Origin: Smittia aterrima
Lineage: Eukaryota; Arthropoda; Insecta; Diptera; Chironomidae
NCBI GenBank assembly: GCA_033063855.1
Contig: CP093831.1
Location: forward strand, 27,528,001-27,592,000
Direction of reading: 5' to 3'
DNA: 64,000 nt
The translations under genes were made by a program, and so were the position numbers. Shown piece by piece: positions 47,468 to 60,122 of this stretch (the first letter of the stretch is position 1; the number at the start of each line of letters is the position of its first letter). Under the pieces are notes generated by a model. The model was not told the DNA's origin, made no database searches, and was given only the letters and a program-made list of their open reading frames with translations.

Positions 47468-48755
47468 ACACAATCTCAAATTGTTATGTGACCGCAGTTA
47501 AATGCTTTTAATTTCGTTTCATGTTGATTCTGTTTCCTTATTGTTACCGTTTCTTGCCGATCACAAGCTCGACTCGAGATCTTTTAGGTTTGACTTGTTC
47601 ATAAAGCACATTTCGCTTTTTTTTCAGACTCGACAGCAATCGGCGCAAAAGGTCAAATGGCATTCGCTGCTCTAGTATTGTTCTGATAATGACTGGTGGG
47701 CAAGAAAGGCTCGGGCTTTGGCTTAATGCTAACTCTTGGAATGGTTTGCAATAAAAATTGCGCAACTCAGAGACTTGCGCTCAATGTTTTTATTATTTCT
47801 TGAGAACTGCGAGGCGCACGTGACACTCCTTCGTTGGACTCAGCGTGTCTCACTTGAATTTAGATCAAACTGAAAGCGATCTCATTTATTTGAACTTTAA
47901 TGGTTTTTTGCTTCCGCTTGGACAGAGAGTTCATTGATTGTTCCTGAGATACCGCGAATTTCCTTGATTGCCACGAAAGGTTTAGAAGGTTCACTGCAAT
48001 TCCAATTAACAATTAACTTTGCTAATTACCAAACACCAAAAAAAAAAGTTTCCCAACAAATGAGCAAATTCTTGTTGCGCTCGACCTTCGCTGGCCTTCC
48101 CTTACTCACCGCAATTGATTGGAAGGTGTTTTGTCGTCGTCAGTGAAGGGAAACAGATTCTGAAATATTCATTACAATATCGCTTAGCTCAACTATTAGC
48201 ACGATCCAGTCTCGTGGCGATTAGATTTTGCAAGTCGCTCATGATAAAAAAATAAATCTAGCGAAGCGGAATTTTATTTGTGAAGGTCGCAAGAGGAAAA
48301 TCTAGACTAGTTCTTGTTGTAAAGTTTCAATTGATTGAGCTTTCAAATGTGTAATTAAACTTTGCTTACTTTTTATTATTGAATCATTGCGCAAATACGA
48401 TTTTAATAATATTGCTGTCGGGGCCTGCTTGAAAGAGTCGCGAGAGTGAGAAAAATGTTTTGTGAACTTCAAAGGTCGACCGAGAAGTTTGTGTGCAATC
48501 GACCAACGGCCTTGACAGTTCTCGGCCGGATCCAGTGATTTATCTGCGATCAAGAAAATGGGTTCGATCGTGAAACTTGAGCCACCTGGACTTGGAATGC
48601 TCAAGAGACAATTTCGTTTACTCAACAAAGCAGAAAACTCAACTCGACGAAGTATTCAATTATCCAACAAGTTATAATTTTAAAATTACATTGAACAGAA
48701 CAAAACCTTCATGACCTTCTTGCAATTGTAGCCCATCGAGTTTGCCTCACAATAA
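47468..48755 (-). repeat. Inverted repeat 2, right arm
   Basis: Reverse-complement counterpart of 5930-7378. Near-identical blocks include CTCAAATTGTTATGTGACCG at 47484, TGATAATGACTGGTGGGCAA at 47684, CGACCTTCGCTGGCCTTCCC at 48082 and ATTGAATCATTGCGCAAAT at 48379. About 160 bp shorter than the left arm. Confidence 0.75.
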
Positions 48756-51700
48756 AGAAATCGCAAAAATTATTTTTATTCTCGATTTAGAAATAAAATC
48801 GGAGGCGATCAAAAGCAAAGCAGGAAATCGGTTTCATAAACCACGCGCGGAATATTCGGGACCACGCTTGAGATCGAATTTCTCTCCGCCAATTGATCCA
48901 TGCTGAGGCAAATTGATACGGCTCGTTTTACGAGAATTATAAAACGCTTAACTTGATCGATTGCTTGGTCTGAATCACGCGAAGAAACGCTTAAGTCACA
49001 GACTTTGTCGGCTTCCAAAAACCCAGCAGGAGACGACACGATCGAAATCGTTTGCTATCACCAGTAAACTTCAACGGTGAGAGTAGCGAAATAGTTTCTC
49101 CGGTGCCAAAAGATAATTTTGCAAAATCGAAATTATTTCCGAGTAGCCTTCGGTTAAATGGAAAAAGATTATGCAACTCAAGTCTACGTTGCACTGAATT
49201 CAATTTAATTTCTATCTTGTTCAGCACACGCGTTCGATTTCATCAGCGACTGTTGCAATGAGTCAGATGATCAACCTTGATTTCTGTAAGAACAATTAAA
49301 CAAACAAATTGTGAGCAAACACTTCTGACGGTCTGTCGGCTTGAACTTCAATCGATAATGACAAATCATCAAATATTTCCCCCGACACGGCTTTGTGAGT
49401 TGATTTCAATTAAATAATTGAAGCATTGTGTCCTGGGAGCTACTACGACGACTCGGTCACGATGCAAAGGCTTGGAGAATTGAGATCAATTACTCATGGC
49501 AACTGGAAAAATATTGTCGAGGTGTTGCCGCTAGCCCGATAAATCACCTTTTGTCGATATCAAAGAATTCAAGGTCGAACTGAGTGAGCAGAATGAAAGG
49601 AATTATTAACTTTCGATCACAACCGACAAAAAAAAAATTCGAATCATTTCCATATTACTCAGTCATTAAAACAAGACTTGCTCGAGTTTTTATTCATAAG
49701 ACTCAGACGGGCCAGCGGCGAAATTATTTCACGAAAAAAAAAACAGTTCAAAGTCACACGTGGACTATTATCGAGTAACGTCTGAGGAATGTTGGACACG
49801 TAACGAGAATGGAATGTCTTTGACGTCTCTTGCGCTTTTCAGGAATCCAGTTCCAATCTCAATTAAAACACAAAATTCGTTAATTCGTTTTTGATTAGAA
49901 TAAGTGTTGAGTTCGTTTAATGTTCGTTAGTCATTGACACAATCGCAAGTTCGACTTCAAATTAAAATCTGATCGGAATGAATGGCGCGTGATTTGGATT
50001 GTTGAACTTAATGTCTCGCACCCAAAACATTTTATTATTCGTTTTCAAATTATTTTTTAGAAAAAGAAACATAAATTGCTCTAATTGGATTTATTGAATT
50101 GCACAATTACTTGTTCCTATTTGAACATTAAACCGAAGCTGAATGTTAAGAAAAAATATTTGAATATGAGAGACAGAGAGTTGGGGAAGGAGAAGGCTCT
50201 TTTCGTTATTCACTTTTTAATTAATTTGGGGTCTGGTTCAAGGGGTACTCAACTACAAAATCGAGGGGTACTCAACTACCAAAAAAAAAATCTTTTTCCC
50301 TTCGCGAAAAAACCCTTCACTCAAATTTCCGTTTTGACGTCAAGTTCGCGTCATGTTCAAGCGATAATTTACTAATTATTAAGTAAAATTTTTTGATTGT
50401 TGGCCTTGTCAGTGAGAAAAGTTCGAGAAATATGTCAAAACAGTTTCGCTGTGAAAATTTACAAAATTTCCTTTCAAATTCCACTTTCGATTTTTCAATT
50501 ATATAATCAGTTTATAATTAGCAATGCATGTCTGTCGTTTAAGGGCGACAGAATCGTTTAAACACTCCTCACGATCGCAAGCGACTGATCTAGATTTACT
50601 TTGATTAGATTATGACTTGCATAAAGTGAACATGAAAAGGTTGGAGATTGGGGCAAGGTAAGCTGAGCTCTTTCACTCGAAGGGAATATTTAATTAGATT
50701 TTAATATTTTGCACGTGAGTTCTGCTCAAACTTAGAAGGCAACGACAAAAGATTTCGTTTTTGTCTGTGATCACACAAATTGAAATAAATGAAATCGAAA
50801 GTGCACCGACCCGAAAATGTGTGGAACGAATGAGTGCAAAATTGTTTTAGCAAAACATGTCGACACATAAACATTTCGCGACTGCGTACGCTAAAAAATA
50901 TTAAACCAACAGACATCGATTTAAATTTCATTTCACGCTCGTATGCTTTCCACGGTTTCCTTGACATGAAGAAGTTTACTCGCAGAGCTTTTTCATAATC
51001 AAACCGCAACTCTGATTGTCTTACAACACGTCCTCACATTTTTACTCGCCACGTTCCAAAGTGAATGGCAAAATATCGTCCAGAATGAGCAAATGCTTTT
51101 GCATCGAGTTGTAAAGTCGATCAAGATAAAGGCAAAGAACAATCAAGAAGTGTGACTGGTTTCATTTTCAATCCGCGAAAGGCTTCAAACTCAGTTCTAC
51201 CGGATCCGAGCCTCGAGCTCCTGTTAAGCTGAGAGTTTTATCAAATATCAAAGCTTTGCATTAAAGCCTGCCTCGTGCTGTGTTACTGACGTGTAACCAG
51301 TTTTCAGAGCTCAAGCTAAAATAATTAAGCCAAGCGAGGAGAGAAATAAAAATCTGTATTACTTTCAAGGCCGTCTTGTGCGACTTTTTCGTTCCGATCT
51401 TGCGCAAAAACTTATTCGCTCGCGTTGCTTTTGCATCGTTATCAACTTACGAAATAATTGAATTAATTTATTGTTTTGTGTTTGCTTTGAAGTCGTAACA
51501 AGTCTTGTTTCGCGTTTCAAGTGTCATCATCCGAGAGACGATCGAAGAAAGAAGGAAACTCTTTGCAAACTTTCCAGTGAGAAACGTGTTTGAGACGTCA
51601 AAGAGAGTTGAGGAAGGTCAAGCAACTTTTGAATCGTCACTGAAGTAATTGAAGCTTTTCGATTCCGATACAAAATGACAAAAGATTCATGATCAAAAAA

Positions 51701-52309
51701 AAATCATGATCGCGTGGCTCGACATGATTTTTCAAAACGATAGAGAAAGTTTCTTTTATTCAAAATAATTTCAAGTTAAAAGTCATCGAATGATTCTCAG
51801 CTGTGCAATCAAATTTTATTTCCCAAGGTTAATTGACCGGTCGCAATCGCTGTGAAGAAACTTTTTCCCTTCGAGTGTATCGATTAGACGGTTTGCTCGA
51901 GCTTAGCGATGTCTCGGGGTTAATCGCCGTGAAGATTTATGCATGATTGCACTTGAAATACGCAAAGCAGGAAACGGAAAACTTCAGAGTCGAGAGACTG
52001 AAATTGCATTCGAGAGATGAATCGTTATTAGCGTGAGCAATATCTCGAAGAGATTTCAAGTGTCTCATTTACTTCGAGATCAGTTTGAAATAATCAAAAG
52101 CAAATAAATTTGCTGTCAACTTTTCAAAGATTTTGTTGTGACATCGTTTCGGACAAACGTTTGACTCTGTCTTTGCTATTGTCTCAAGTCTTTGTCTTGC
52201 TGTGGCTTCCCCGAGAGCTCTTTTCAGCGACGATAGGTAAATGAGAATTAGGCGAACTTCACTTTGTTTGTTAAGTGAATGTTGTTGGCTCAACTCAATC
52301 AGAGATTTC

Positions 52310-52391
52310 GTTGGATGACGTAAAACTAAAAGCCCTTTTAATTGTTTTTAATAATTTTGCTATCGATCAACAATTTCATGTTCAACTGGAG
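52310..52391 (-). repeat. Array border element E3
   Basis: Inverted copy of the border element, about 100 bp beyond the stop of the innermost right-array gene; the mirror of E2. Together with 52070-52310 it is almost identical to 33770-34085. Confidence 0.75.
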
Positions 52392-52488
52392 AAAATAATT
52401 ACTAAACAAACTTACGTCATTGAAAGAGAAAATCATTTTTAATTCATCGCTCTAATTACAAAGTTGTTTGTGTTTTTGAAGAATAATT

Positions 52489-53122
52489 TTAGAGATTGAT
52501 GATTGATACATAAAATCTCGCTTTAAAACCAACTTCTCCGTCTTTTGATACGATACTCTCAACTGCGTAGTCTCCTGTTGGCATAATCACCATCGGAACT
52601 TTTTTCAAACTTGGTTGAAAGCCGCGAACTTCATAAACTCCCTGGAAAATAAATTTTAGAATTCTCACAAACTAAATCAGTAAAGGAACTTACAGCTGGT
52701 AACGGACATGGAGAGGGCATTTGAAAATCGGAATGTTTTACTAACTCTGGGTAAATGTATTCGTCTTCATTAATTAAATCACACAATCCTTTTTCTGGAA
52801 CTTTGTAAGGCATTTTCCGATATTCTCCGCCTTGCTTTTTGAACATCAAAATCGATTCTTTATAAGAATTGTCAATGTTAGCGTTGTTTGAAGCATTTCC
52901 ATAGATTTTGCGAGTTTTCGACGCTTTATCTTTTCGTATTTTAAGTTTCGTAAAGTCGAAAAGTTTGTCATCACTTATTTGATCGATGCTTTGTACATCG
53001 ACTTCGAAGTAAGCTGCAGCCTAAAGAAACTGATCAGAATAATTTTCTTTTCAATAATTTTCAAAACTCACAAGAGAAATTAGAAACACAACCAATAACG
53101 TTTGATGAATTGGAAAAGCCAT
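52489..53122 (-). CDS. DUF1091 secreted protein 5, 176 aa
   Basis: Exons 53122-53072, 53020-52694, 52641-52489. Leader MAFPIHQTLLVVFLISL, identical to gene 4, its mirror partner. Mature start AAAYFEVDVQSIDQISDDK; unusual NASNNANIDNS segment where other members have a more hydrophobic strand. Intron 2 is 52 nt, so keeping it would break the frame, unlike the left-array genes. Cysteines in GLCDL and PCPLP. Confidence 0.87.
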
Positions 53123-53275
53123 CGTTGCTGAATGTCGTCGACTAATGAGAAAATGTATTTTCAATCGAATTTATATCAAAATGTTCTGCTCATTACAAGA
53201 ATTATCAGCAATCAGATCAAATAGCAATCTTTGATTTGATGAAACGAGAAGTGTTTTTAAAACTAATTATATTTT

Positions 53276-53295
53276 TTGACGAATTAGAGAAGTCA
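53276..53295 (-). pseudogene. Relic of a DUF1091 signal exon
   Basis: On the minus strand ATGACTTCTCTAATTCGTCA matches the first 20 bases of family exon 1, after a TATATAAAAT-like box, but runs into a stop after nine codons and has no following exon. It marks a lost gene between proteins 5 and 6. Confidence 0.6.
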
Positions 53296-53546
53296 TTTTA
53301 TATAAAAATGATGAAAAAAAAATAATTTATCAATAAAATCTTATGTTGATAGAAGCGAACAATTATTCTTTATTTCTCTCACAATTTTGTAATAGCTTTG
53401 TAAGAGAAAATCATTATCAAAATGATTGAACCAATCTCATACAAAAAAAAAACCAAAATAAATCTATTTTATATTTATATGAAAACAAAATTAATTAGAT
53501 AACTTTTCACCTCATAAATAATTTATTTATTCTTTGAAAAATATTA

Positions 53547-54188
53547 TTAAAGTCTGATTATTGAAAAATAAATCTTTGCATGAAAGATAACTTCTTCACC
53601 TTTTCGAACCGAACTATCAGCAGCGTAGTCTCCTGTTGGCAAGATCACAGCTGGGAAACTTTTCAAACTTGGTTGATATCCGTGAACTGCATAATCTCCC
53701 TGAAAATATAAAATAGAACGATCGATCGACTAGAAAATCAATAATTGAGCTTACGATTGGTGTAGGACACTCCCATGGATTTGGAAAATCGGAATGTTCA
53801 GCGAACTCTGGATAAACGTAACTATCTCCATCGAGGAAATCGCAAATTCCTTTCTCGGGAATTTTGTAAGGCATTTTTCGATATTCTCCTCCTTGCTTTT
53901 TGAATAGCAATATTATTTCTTTAAAAGAATTATCCATCAGACCATTGACTGAGATGTTTCCGTAGAACTTTCGAGTTTTTGAAGTTTTATCTTTTCGAAC
54001 TTTTAATTTAGTAAAATCGAAATACTTTTTATCACTCAATTGATCGATGCCTTGAAAGTCGACTTCGAAGTAAGCAGCAGTCTAAAGGTAATTTTCTTTT
54101 CGAAATAATTTACTTTTTTAAACACTTTTATACTCACAAGGGAAACTATTAACCAAATGATTATCGTTTGACGAATGGGAAACGACAT
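53547..54188 (-). CDS. DUF1091 secreted protein 6, 176 aa
   Basis: Exons 54188-54138, 54081-53755, 53699-53547. Leader MSFPIRQTIIIWLIVSL; mature start TAAYFEVDFQGIDQLSDKK. Distinct features are GICDFLDGDSYVYPE, WECPTPI in place of PCP, GDYAVHGYQPSLKSFP and a C-terminus FSIIRL instead of SIINL. Family cysteine pair kept. Intron 2 is 55 nt. Confidence 0.86.
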
Positions 54189-54468
54189 GCTTACAAAAAG
54201 TCGTCTGACTAATGAGAAAAATGAATGTTTGCATCACATTTATATGAAAATGTTTAATTAAAATATTTTCCTCATTAAATAATATCAGGAATCAGTTCTT
54301 CTGATATCGATCAAACAAGATTTGAAATGATAATGAAATAGACAATATTTTTAATTAAAGAAAAAGTTATTTTCTGTACAATTATTGTTCTACAGGACTC
54401 CGGCAGGAGAGATGTTTTTATATAATAATTTCTTTTTTATTTTTTTTTTCTATCTAATTTTTTATTAT

Positions 54469-55097
54469 TTAGATATTGATGATCGATACATAAAGTCTTA
54501 TTTTAAAACCAACTTCTCCGTCTTTTGTTATTAAAACCTCAGCTGCGTAGTCTCCGGATTGCATGATCGTGTTGGGAAATTTTTTCAAAGTTGGTTGATA
54601 TCCGCGAACTTCCATAACTCGCTAAAAGATTTAAATAGAATCTTCTAGAATCAAACTTAAAAGGAGCTTACTGCTGTTATTGGACATGGTGTAGGCAATG
54701 GAAAATCGGAATTAGCAGCCAGATCTGGATAAATGTATTCTTCTTCATTGAAAAAGTCGCAGACTCCTTTTTCGGCAATTTTGTAAGGCATTTTTCGATA
54801 TTCTCCGCCTTGCTTTCTGTATATCAAGATACTTTCCATGAAAGTATTATCCATGTCAATATTCAAAGAAATGTTTCCGTAGACTTTGCGAGTTTTGGAT
54901 GATTTATCTTTTCGAACTTTTAGTTTCGAAATATCGTAATAATCGGTGCCGCTCAATTGCTCGATGCTTTGAATATCGACTTCGAAGTAAGTAGCGACCT
55001 AAAGGTTGTGTTAAAAATTTTGTTATTTAGACGTTTTTGTACTTACGAGAGAAACTAAGAGCAAAATTATTATCGTTTGGCAAATTTGAGAAGCCAT
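54469..55097 (-). CDS. DUF1091 secreted protein 7, 176 aa
   Basis: Exons 55097-55047, 54998-54672, 54621-54469. Leader MASQICQTIIILLLVSL; mature start VATYFEVDIQSIEQLSG. Exon 3 starts with CGA (RVMEVRGYQPTLKKFP) instead of the Gly codon typical of the left array, a trait shared with genes 8 and 9. The second cysteine motif is PCPIT and the end is SIINI. Closest in the array to the ionotropic receptor, about 700 bp away and divergently transcribed. Confidence 0.87.
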
Positions 55098-55794
55098 CGT
55101 TGACTATTGTAAAGTTTGTGTTTTTAATTGGATTTATATAAAAATGTTTTATTTTAAAAATATAGCTAATTACTGAAACCGTCTACAATCAGATCCATTT
55201 GCGATCGACGTGGTTATTTGCAGGAAATGGCATTTAACAATTTAATTAGGTTCATAAAAATGTTTTATTTTTTGACCAATCATAATTACGCTTCGTCACG
55301 ACTTCGTTAGAAAAGCAGACCTACAAAGTTACGACATATCTAGTCAAATATCGAGAAATTCACTAGTTTTATTTGAAAAAAATCTAGAAAGCTCTCGGTT
55401 GGTATTGGGAATGGGCAGGGCAGTTGAAAATCGGAAGTGGCAGCAATCTCTGGAGAAACGAATTCTATAAGGACTAACTGGTCAAGAAATATGTTTTATT
55501 GAACTAATCCAATTGGTTGTACAAAAAAAGTCTCTTGATTTCTGTGGTTTTTTCTACTTGAGGGAATTTTCTTAAAAACTTATCTTCAATCTTTCATGTT
55601 AAGAAAATACAAAAGTTTCTTTTTATCATCACACATAATTTGTTTCTGAACATTTCCTTACTCCACTAGAATTCTATCTCATGTAAAATCTAACTAAACA
55701 TCCTAAAACATTTTTATTGAGTCGACCAGCATTTAGTTCCTTGAATGTCAGTTCCGTATTTTACTTCGACAAAATTAGTTGAAAATAAAGGAAA
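55098..55794. other. Divergent intergenic region, gene 7 / ionotropic receptor
   Basis: Contains the ATATAAAA box of gene 7 near 55135, a DUF1091 relic at 55391-55455 and the presumed promoter of the receptor gene. Nothing else recognised. Confidence 0.5.
55391..55455 (-). pseudogene. Relic of a DUF1091 exon 2
   Basis: Read on the minus strand, it gives PEIAATSDFQLPCPFPIPTE, the end of family exon 2 (compare PELAANSDFPLPTPCPIT), with no donor, no rest of exon 2 and no exon 3. A dead copy. Confidence 0.7.
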
Positions 55795-57813
55795 ATGAAT
55801 GTTCATTTCTTAATTTTATTCTTGGTGAAAGTTTTGTGCGAAGGAATGATTTTAAATGTGGATCCATCGCTCGAGGTCTTGGCGAAGGCTTTTGAGAACG
55901 TAACTCGTCATTTGTTTCAACTGGAAACGAGAATGTTCATCAACAATTATGGAATCGACTCGGATACGATGACGTCACTACTCTTGAAGGACTTGAACCA
56001 AAACGCGATGCCATTTCAACTGAAGAACTTGCAAATCGGCAAGGAAAAGATCCTCCTCGACTCCTCAACTCTTATAACTTTCAATGATTTCGCGTCGGTC
56101 AAGGAATTCAATCAGAAATTAAAGTTGACCAATGAATACTTCAAACCACTACAGCTTTTCATCTATTGCCAGAGCGCTACTCGTACAGACATTGAATCTC
56201 TCAAGTCGGATGTCATGGAAAGGGCTAAAAACAACGAAATTACAGAAATTATATTTCAAGTCGATCCAGACCGTCAATTCGGTCATCATGAACTTGCTAA
56301 TTTCAACTCATATTTACTGGACATCATCCAATACGAATATTTCCTCGTTGACGAAACAAACTTCATTAAACTTCTGACGTTTGTTTGGTTCTCTCTTGGA
56401 AAATGTGGAGAGCTGCAGCTAATTGAACTAAACAAGTTCAACAAGACAACACAAAAATGGGAGAACGATAAATTTTCGATGAAGAAATCGGCAAATCTTC
56501 ATGGATGCAATATCGTTGAAGCTGAAACGAGAGCTTTCGAGGTTTTTACGATAACACAGCTTGATGAAGAAGTTTCCACTTCTTTTCAAGCCCTTCATAA
56601 CGCAACAATATCTGAAAGAGTCGGGAATCGCAGTATCGATATCTTGTTCACAAAAGGCTGTTACAATTCCGTTGATAGATATCGCTACACACAGGAAAAC
56701 GATAAGTGAGTAAATTGAAGTTTTTTTATTGATTTATTTTACTTTCTTTTTCCTAGATCGGGAAAAGGAATCGATGTGAATTTCATCACCTTTCCTAATG
56801 AATACACGATATCGCGATTGACTTCCTATGACAATCCAGAATATTATTCAGAATACAACAAGTTGAAAATGCCTTTTGATGACTTCACGTGGGCAATGAT
56901 AGCAATCACTTTTGTAACAGCATTCACGACGATTCTGATTTTGTACTGCTGCGTGAAAAAATCGATAAGAGACTACATCATTGGCCCGAACATCGACACT
57001 CCAATGCTGAATGTCATTCAAATATTCTTTGGAATCTCACAAGTCGTTTTACCAAGAAGAAGCTTCGCAAGATTCCTAACGATGTCGTTCATTCTTTATT
57101 GCTTGATCATTCGAACAGCTTGGCAAGGAAAAACCTTCGAGTTCATGCAGAAGGATATTGAAAAACCAAACGAACAAACAATCGATAGATTGATCGAGAA
57201 AGGAGTCTTTTTCTTAATGGAAGAAAATTATACCGAAAAGTATCCGGAATCAGAGATTTCGAAAAGGTAAAAAGAAAAAAAAATATTTTTTGTAATATTA
57301 TTCAATATAGATATTTATAGAGCCAAAGTAACTTCAATGGAGGACATGTATGGAAGAAAAAATACTGACGATATGAATTGGGTCCAGCAGACGACTGTGT
57401 GCCTGTTTCGTTACTTTAAAAGTCATTCAATGGAAAATGAAAAAACCCACAAACGATCCATCAAGCCCGATTTACACTTGATCACTTGTGGCCTTAAACT
57501 TCCACGTCATCATTATTTATTCGAAATGATTGATCACAGGATGACACAGCATTTTGTTGGTGACATCTTTATGCATCCAAGATTTGGAAGAGCCTGTGGG
57601 AATTTGCAATGGCCGGACTATAATGAAAAACGTTTTAGAACGTTTAACGAAACGAAAGTTTTGACTTTGAAGATGCTTGAACCTGGATTCGTTATCTGGA
57701 GTTCGAGTCTATTGTTGACAATTGTTGTTTTCATCTTTGAATGGATGTCACATTTGAAGGACTTTCTCGTCATTGAATACATTTTCCGGGCTTTTTACTC
57801 AACAAGACGTTAG
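55795..57813 (+). CDS. Divergent ionotropic receptor, 637 aa
   Basis: Exons 55795-56705, 56757-57266, 57321-57813, both joins in phase 2. Ionotropic receptors are ligand-gated cation channels of chemosensory dendrites. A signal peptide (MNVHFLILFLVKVLCEG) precedes a long diverged extracellular part. Membrane segments: M1 about 348-370 (WAMIAITFVTAFTTILILYC), the pore loop near MLNVIQIFFGIS, M3 about 412-430 with the IR-typical FILYCLIIRTAWQGK followed by FEFMQKD, and M4 near 595-615 (VIWSSSLLLTIVVFIFEW). The C-terminal tail is short. The ligand-binding S1 part lacks clear glutamate-binding residues, as expected for the divergent insect IRs thought to serve taste. It lies on the opposite strand among the DUF1091 genes and has no counterpart in the left array. 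Which IR clade it belongs to cannot be said by eye. Confidence 0.88.
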
Positions 57814-57940
57814 AATGCGGTGCAAATTCAATTCACATTGTGGATTTTAAGTGTCAGCTTCTTTAATTAGCAGTTTGACGTTTTATCAAAGATTTGTCAC
57901 GCACAAACTATTAATTGTTGGCTTATATGTAAATAAGTAA

Positions 57941-58001
57941 TATTTGGTGTCACTCAATTAGTCGATGCCCTTTCCTACAAGTACTTCAAATAAGCAGAAG
58001 C
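57941..58001 (-). pseudogene. Relic of a DUF1091 exon 2 start
   Basis: On the minus strand a TTTTTAG acceptor is followed by GCTTCTGCTTA and later ATCGACTAATTGAGTGACAC, matching the start of family exon 2 (ASAY...IDQLSDTK) but with stops and a small shift. No further exon follows in frame. Confidence 0.65.
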
Positions 58002-58161
58002 CTAAAAATATTACTCTATTATAATTTAACTTTATAAAACTATTGTTGCTTTAAACTTTTGTTCTCTGACAAACTATCTCTTAGACGATGATGCCCTTTT
58101 ATTTTATTTTCATCAATTTCTACCTAAATACATTTTTTTGTTCAATTTTTGGGAAAATTTC

Positions 58162-58800
58162 TTAGAGATTAATCACTGACGCAAAAAACTTAAAATGAAC
58201 GACAACTTCATCGTCTTTTTTTATCAACATTTCAAAAGCGTAGTCTCCTGTTGCCATGAGCGACATGGGAACATTTTTCAAACTTGGCTGACCGCCGCGA
58301 AATTCTATAACTCGCTGAAAAAAATAATTAGAATTTTCTCGAATGAATTTTACAATTTAACAACTTACGGGAGTTAATGGGCATGGAAATGGCAATGGCC
58401 AATCGGAATGCTCAGCTACCTCCGGATAAAAGTATTTGTCATCATTATTGAAATCGCAAAGTCCTTTTTCGGGAGCTCTGTAAGGCATTTTCCGATATTG
58501 ACCGCCTTGTTTGACATAAGCAACGACAGTTTCCTTGAAAGAATTGTCCATCTCTTTGATGATTGAGAAATTTCCGTAAACTTTGTGAGATTTCGATGCT
58601 TTATCTTTTCGTATTTTTAAAGTTGATTTGTCCCAATATTTTCTATCATCCAACTGTTCGATGCTTGTGAAATCGATTTCAAGGTAAGGTGAAGCCTTCA
58701 AATATTTTCCAAGTGAAATATTTTATTTTGTAGATTCTATTATACTCACTAAAGCAATGAGAAACCCAATTGAAATCGTTTGACAAATTAAAGACACCAT
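58162..58800 (-). CDS. DUF1091 secreted protein 8, 176 aa
   Basis: Exons 58800-58750, 58695-58369, 58314-58162. Leader MVSLICQTISIGFLIAL; mature start ASPYLEIDFTSIEQLDD. With gene 9 it forms a subgroup: EQLDD..Y, FxETVVAYVKQGG, HSDWPLPFPCP and RVIEFRGGQPSLKNVP. The acceptor of exon 2 (TTGAAG|G) has a weak pyrimidine tract. C-terminus HFKFFASVINL differs from all others. Confidence 0.86.
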
Positions 58801-59291
58801 GATTGCCAAAAGACTCTAGACTGATTTAAAAATACATGCTTGCATCGAATTTATATCAAAAAGTTTGCTCATTACAAGAGAAACTTCAGCAATCGGATCT
58901 GATATTGATCAAAGAGATAATAAAACAGGAATTATCTTCATTACAATTTTACTTGATGTGATTGTTGAAGAGATTGGTAAACACATGAATTTGGTCTTTT
59001 ATTTTTTTTAAATTGGCAATTTCATGTTCAACTAGATCAGAAATTTTAATAAAATAATATTTTTGAGTGTTGTTTGAAGATTAGGTTTTAGATTGATGAT
59101 AATTAGAAATAAATATTTCTCTTCTTCTTTAAGTTCTGTCGTACAAAGCTTTGAATATTCTGCTCATAAGCAATTGATTTTTCAGCTATCGAAGAGATGA
59201 GTCATGAGTCATGAAATCAGAATTAAATTGTCTTCTAGATTCCCATTTATTTTATTTTTACTTTATTTTGATTTTTAAAGAATCTTATATC

Positions 59292-59926
59292 TTAGAGACG
59301 AATTAACGATATAAAAACCTTCAAATGAACGACAACTTCATCGTCTTTCTTTATCATAACGTCAGCCGCGTAATCTCCTGTTGGCATGATCGTGTTGGGA
59401 ACATTTTTCAGACTTGGTTGAAAGCCGCGAAATTCTATAACTCGCTTAAGAAAAATAATCAGAATTTTCTCGAATGAATTCTACAATTAAACAACTTACG
59501 GGAGTGATTGGGCATGGAAATGGTAATGGCCAATCGGAATGCTCAGTCAACTCGGGATAAAAGTATTTGTCATCTTTATTGAAATCACAAATTCCTTTCT
59601 CGGCTATTTTGTAAGGCATTTTCCGATATTCGCCCCCTTGCTTCACGTAAGCAACGACAGTTTCTGTGAACGAATTGTCCAACTCTTTGTGGATTGACAT
59701 GTTTCCGTAGAATTTACGAGTTTTGGACTCTTTATCTTTTCGAAGTCTCATGTGCGTGATGTCGTAATATTTTTTATCATCCAATTGTTCCATGCGTTGG
59801 ACATCAATCTCGAAGTAAGCTGACACCTAAAAACATAAAAAGATAGAAAATTTAATTGCAGGGGAAATTACTCACAAGAGAAATTAGAATCACAATCAAC
59901 ATTGTTTGATGAATTAGAGAAGACAT
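59292..59926 (-). CDS. DUF1091 secreted protein 9, 176 aa
   Basis: Exons 59926-59876, 59826-59500, 59444-59292. Leader MSSLIHQTMLIVILISL; mature start VSAYFEIDVQRMEQLDDKK. Nearest relative of gene 8, with THMRLRKDKESKTRKFYGN in the first half and SLIRL at the end. Cysteines in GICDFNKD and PCPIT. Intron 2 is 55 nt. A degraded border-like fragment (CAATTTCATGTTCAACTAGA) lies between it and gene 8 near 59018. Confidence 0.87.
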
Positions 59927-60122
59927 CGTTGACGAAAGTCTTCTGACTAATGACAGAATGCATTTCAAGTCAAATTTATATAAATTTTTTGCTCATTACT
60001 AGAATCAACAGCAATCAAAATTGATATCGATCGAATAGACTATTGAGCGAGAAATATTTTTAATTAATGAATGAAATAAATTGCTGATTCAAATAAATTT
60101 TATTTGATTTTTAAAAATTGAT

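Larger units (their letters stand above)
46085..52488. other. Intergenic stretch with two repeat arms
   Basis: No supported gene. Contains the right arm of inverted repeat 2 (47468-48755), a direct double GGGGTACTCAACTAC at about 50245-50280, and from about 51130 the inner end of the large inverted duplication, with border element E3 at 52310-52391. Confidence 0.55.
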
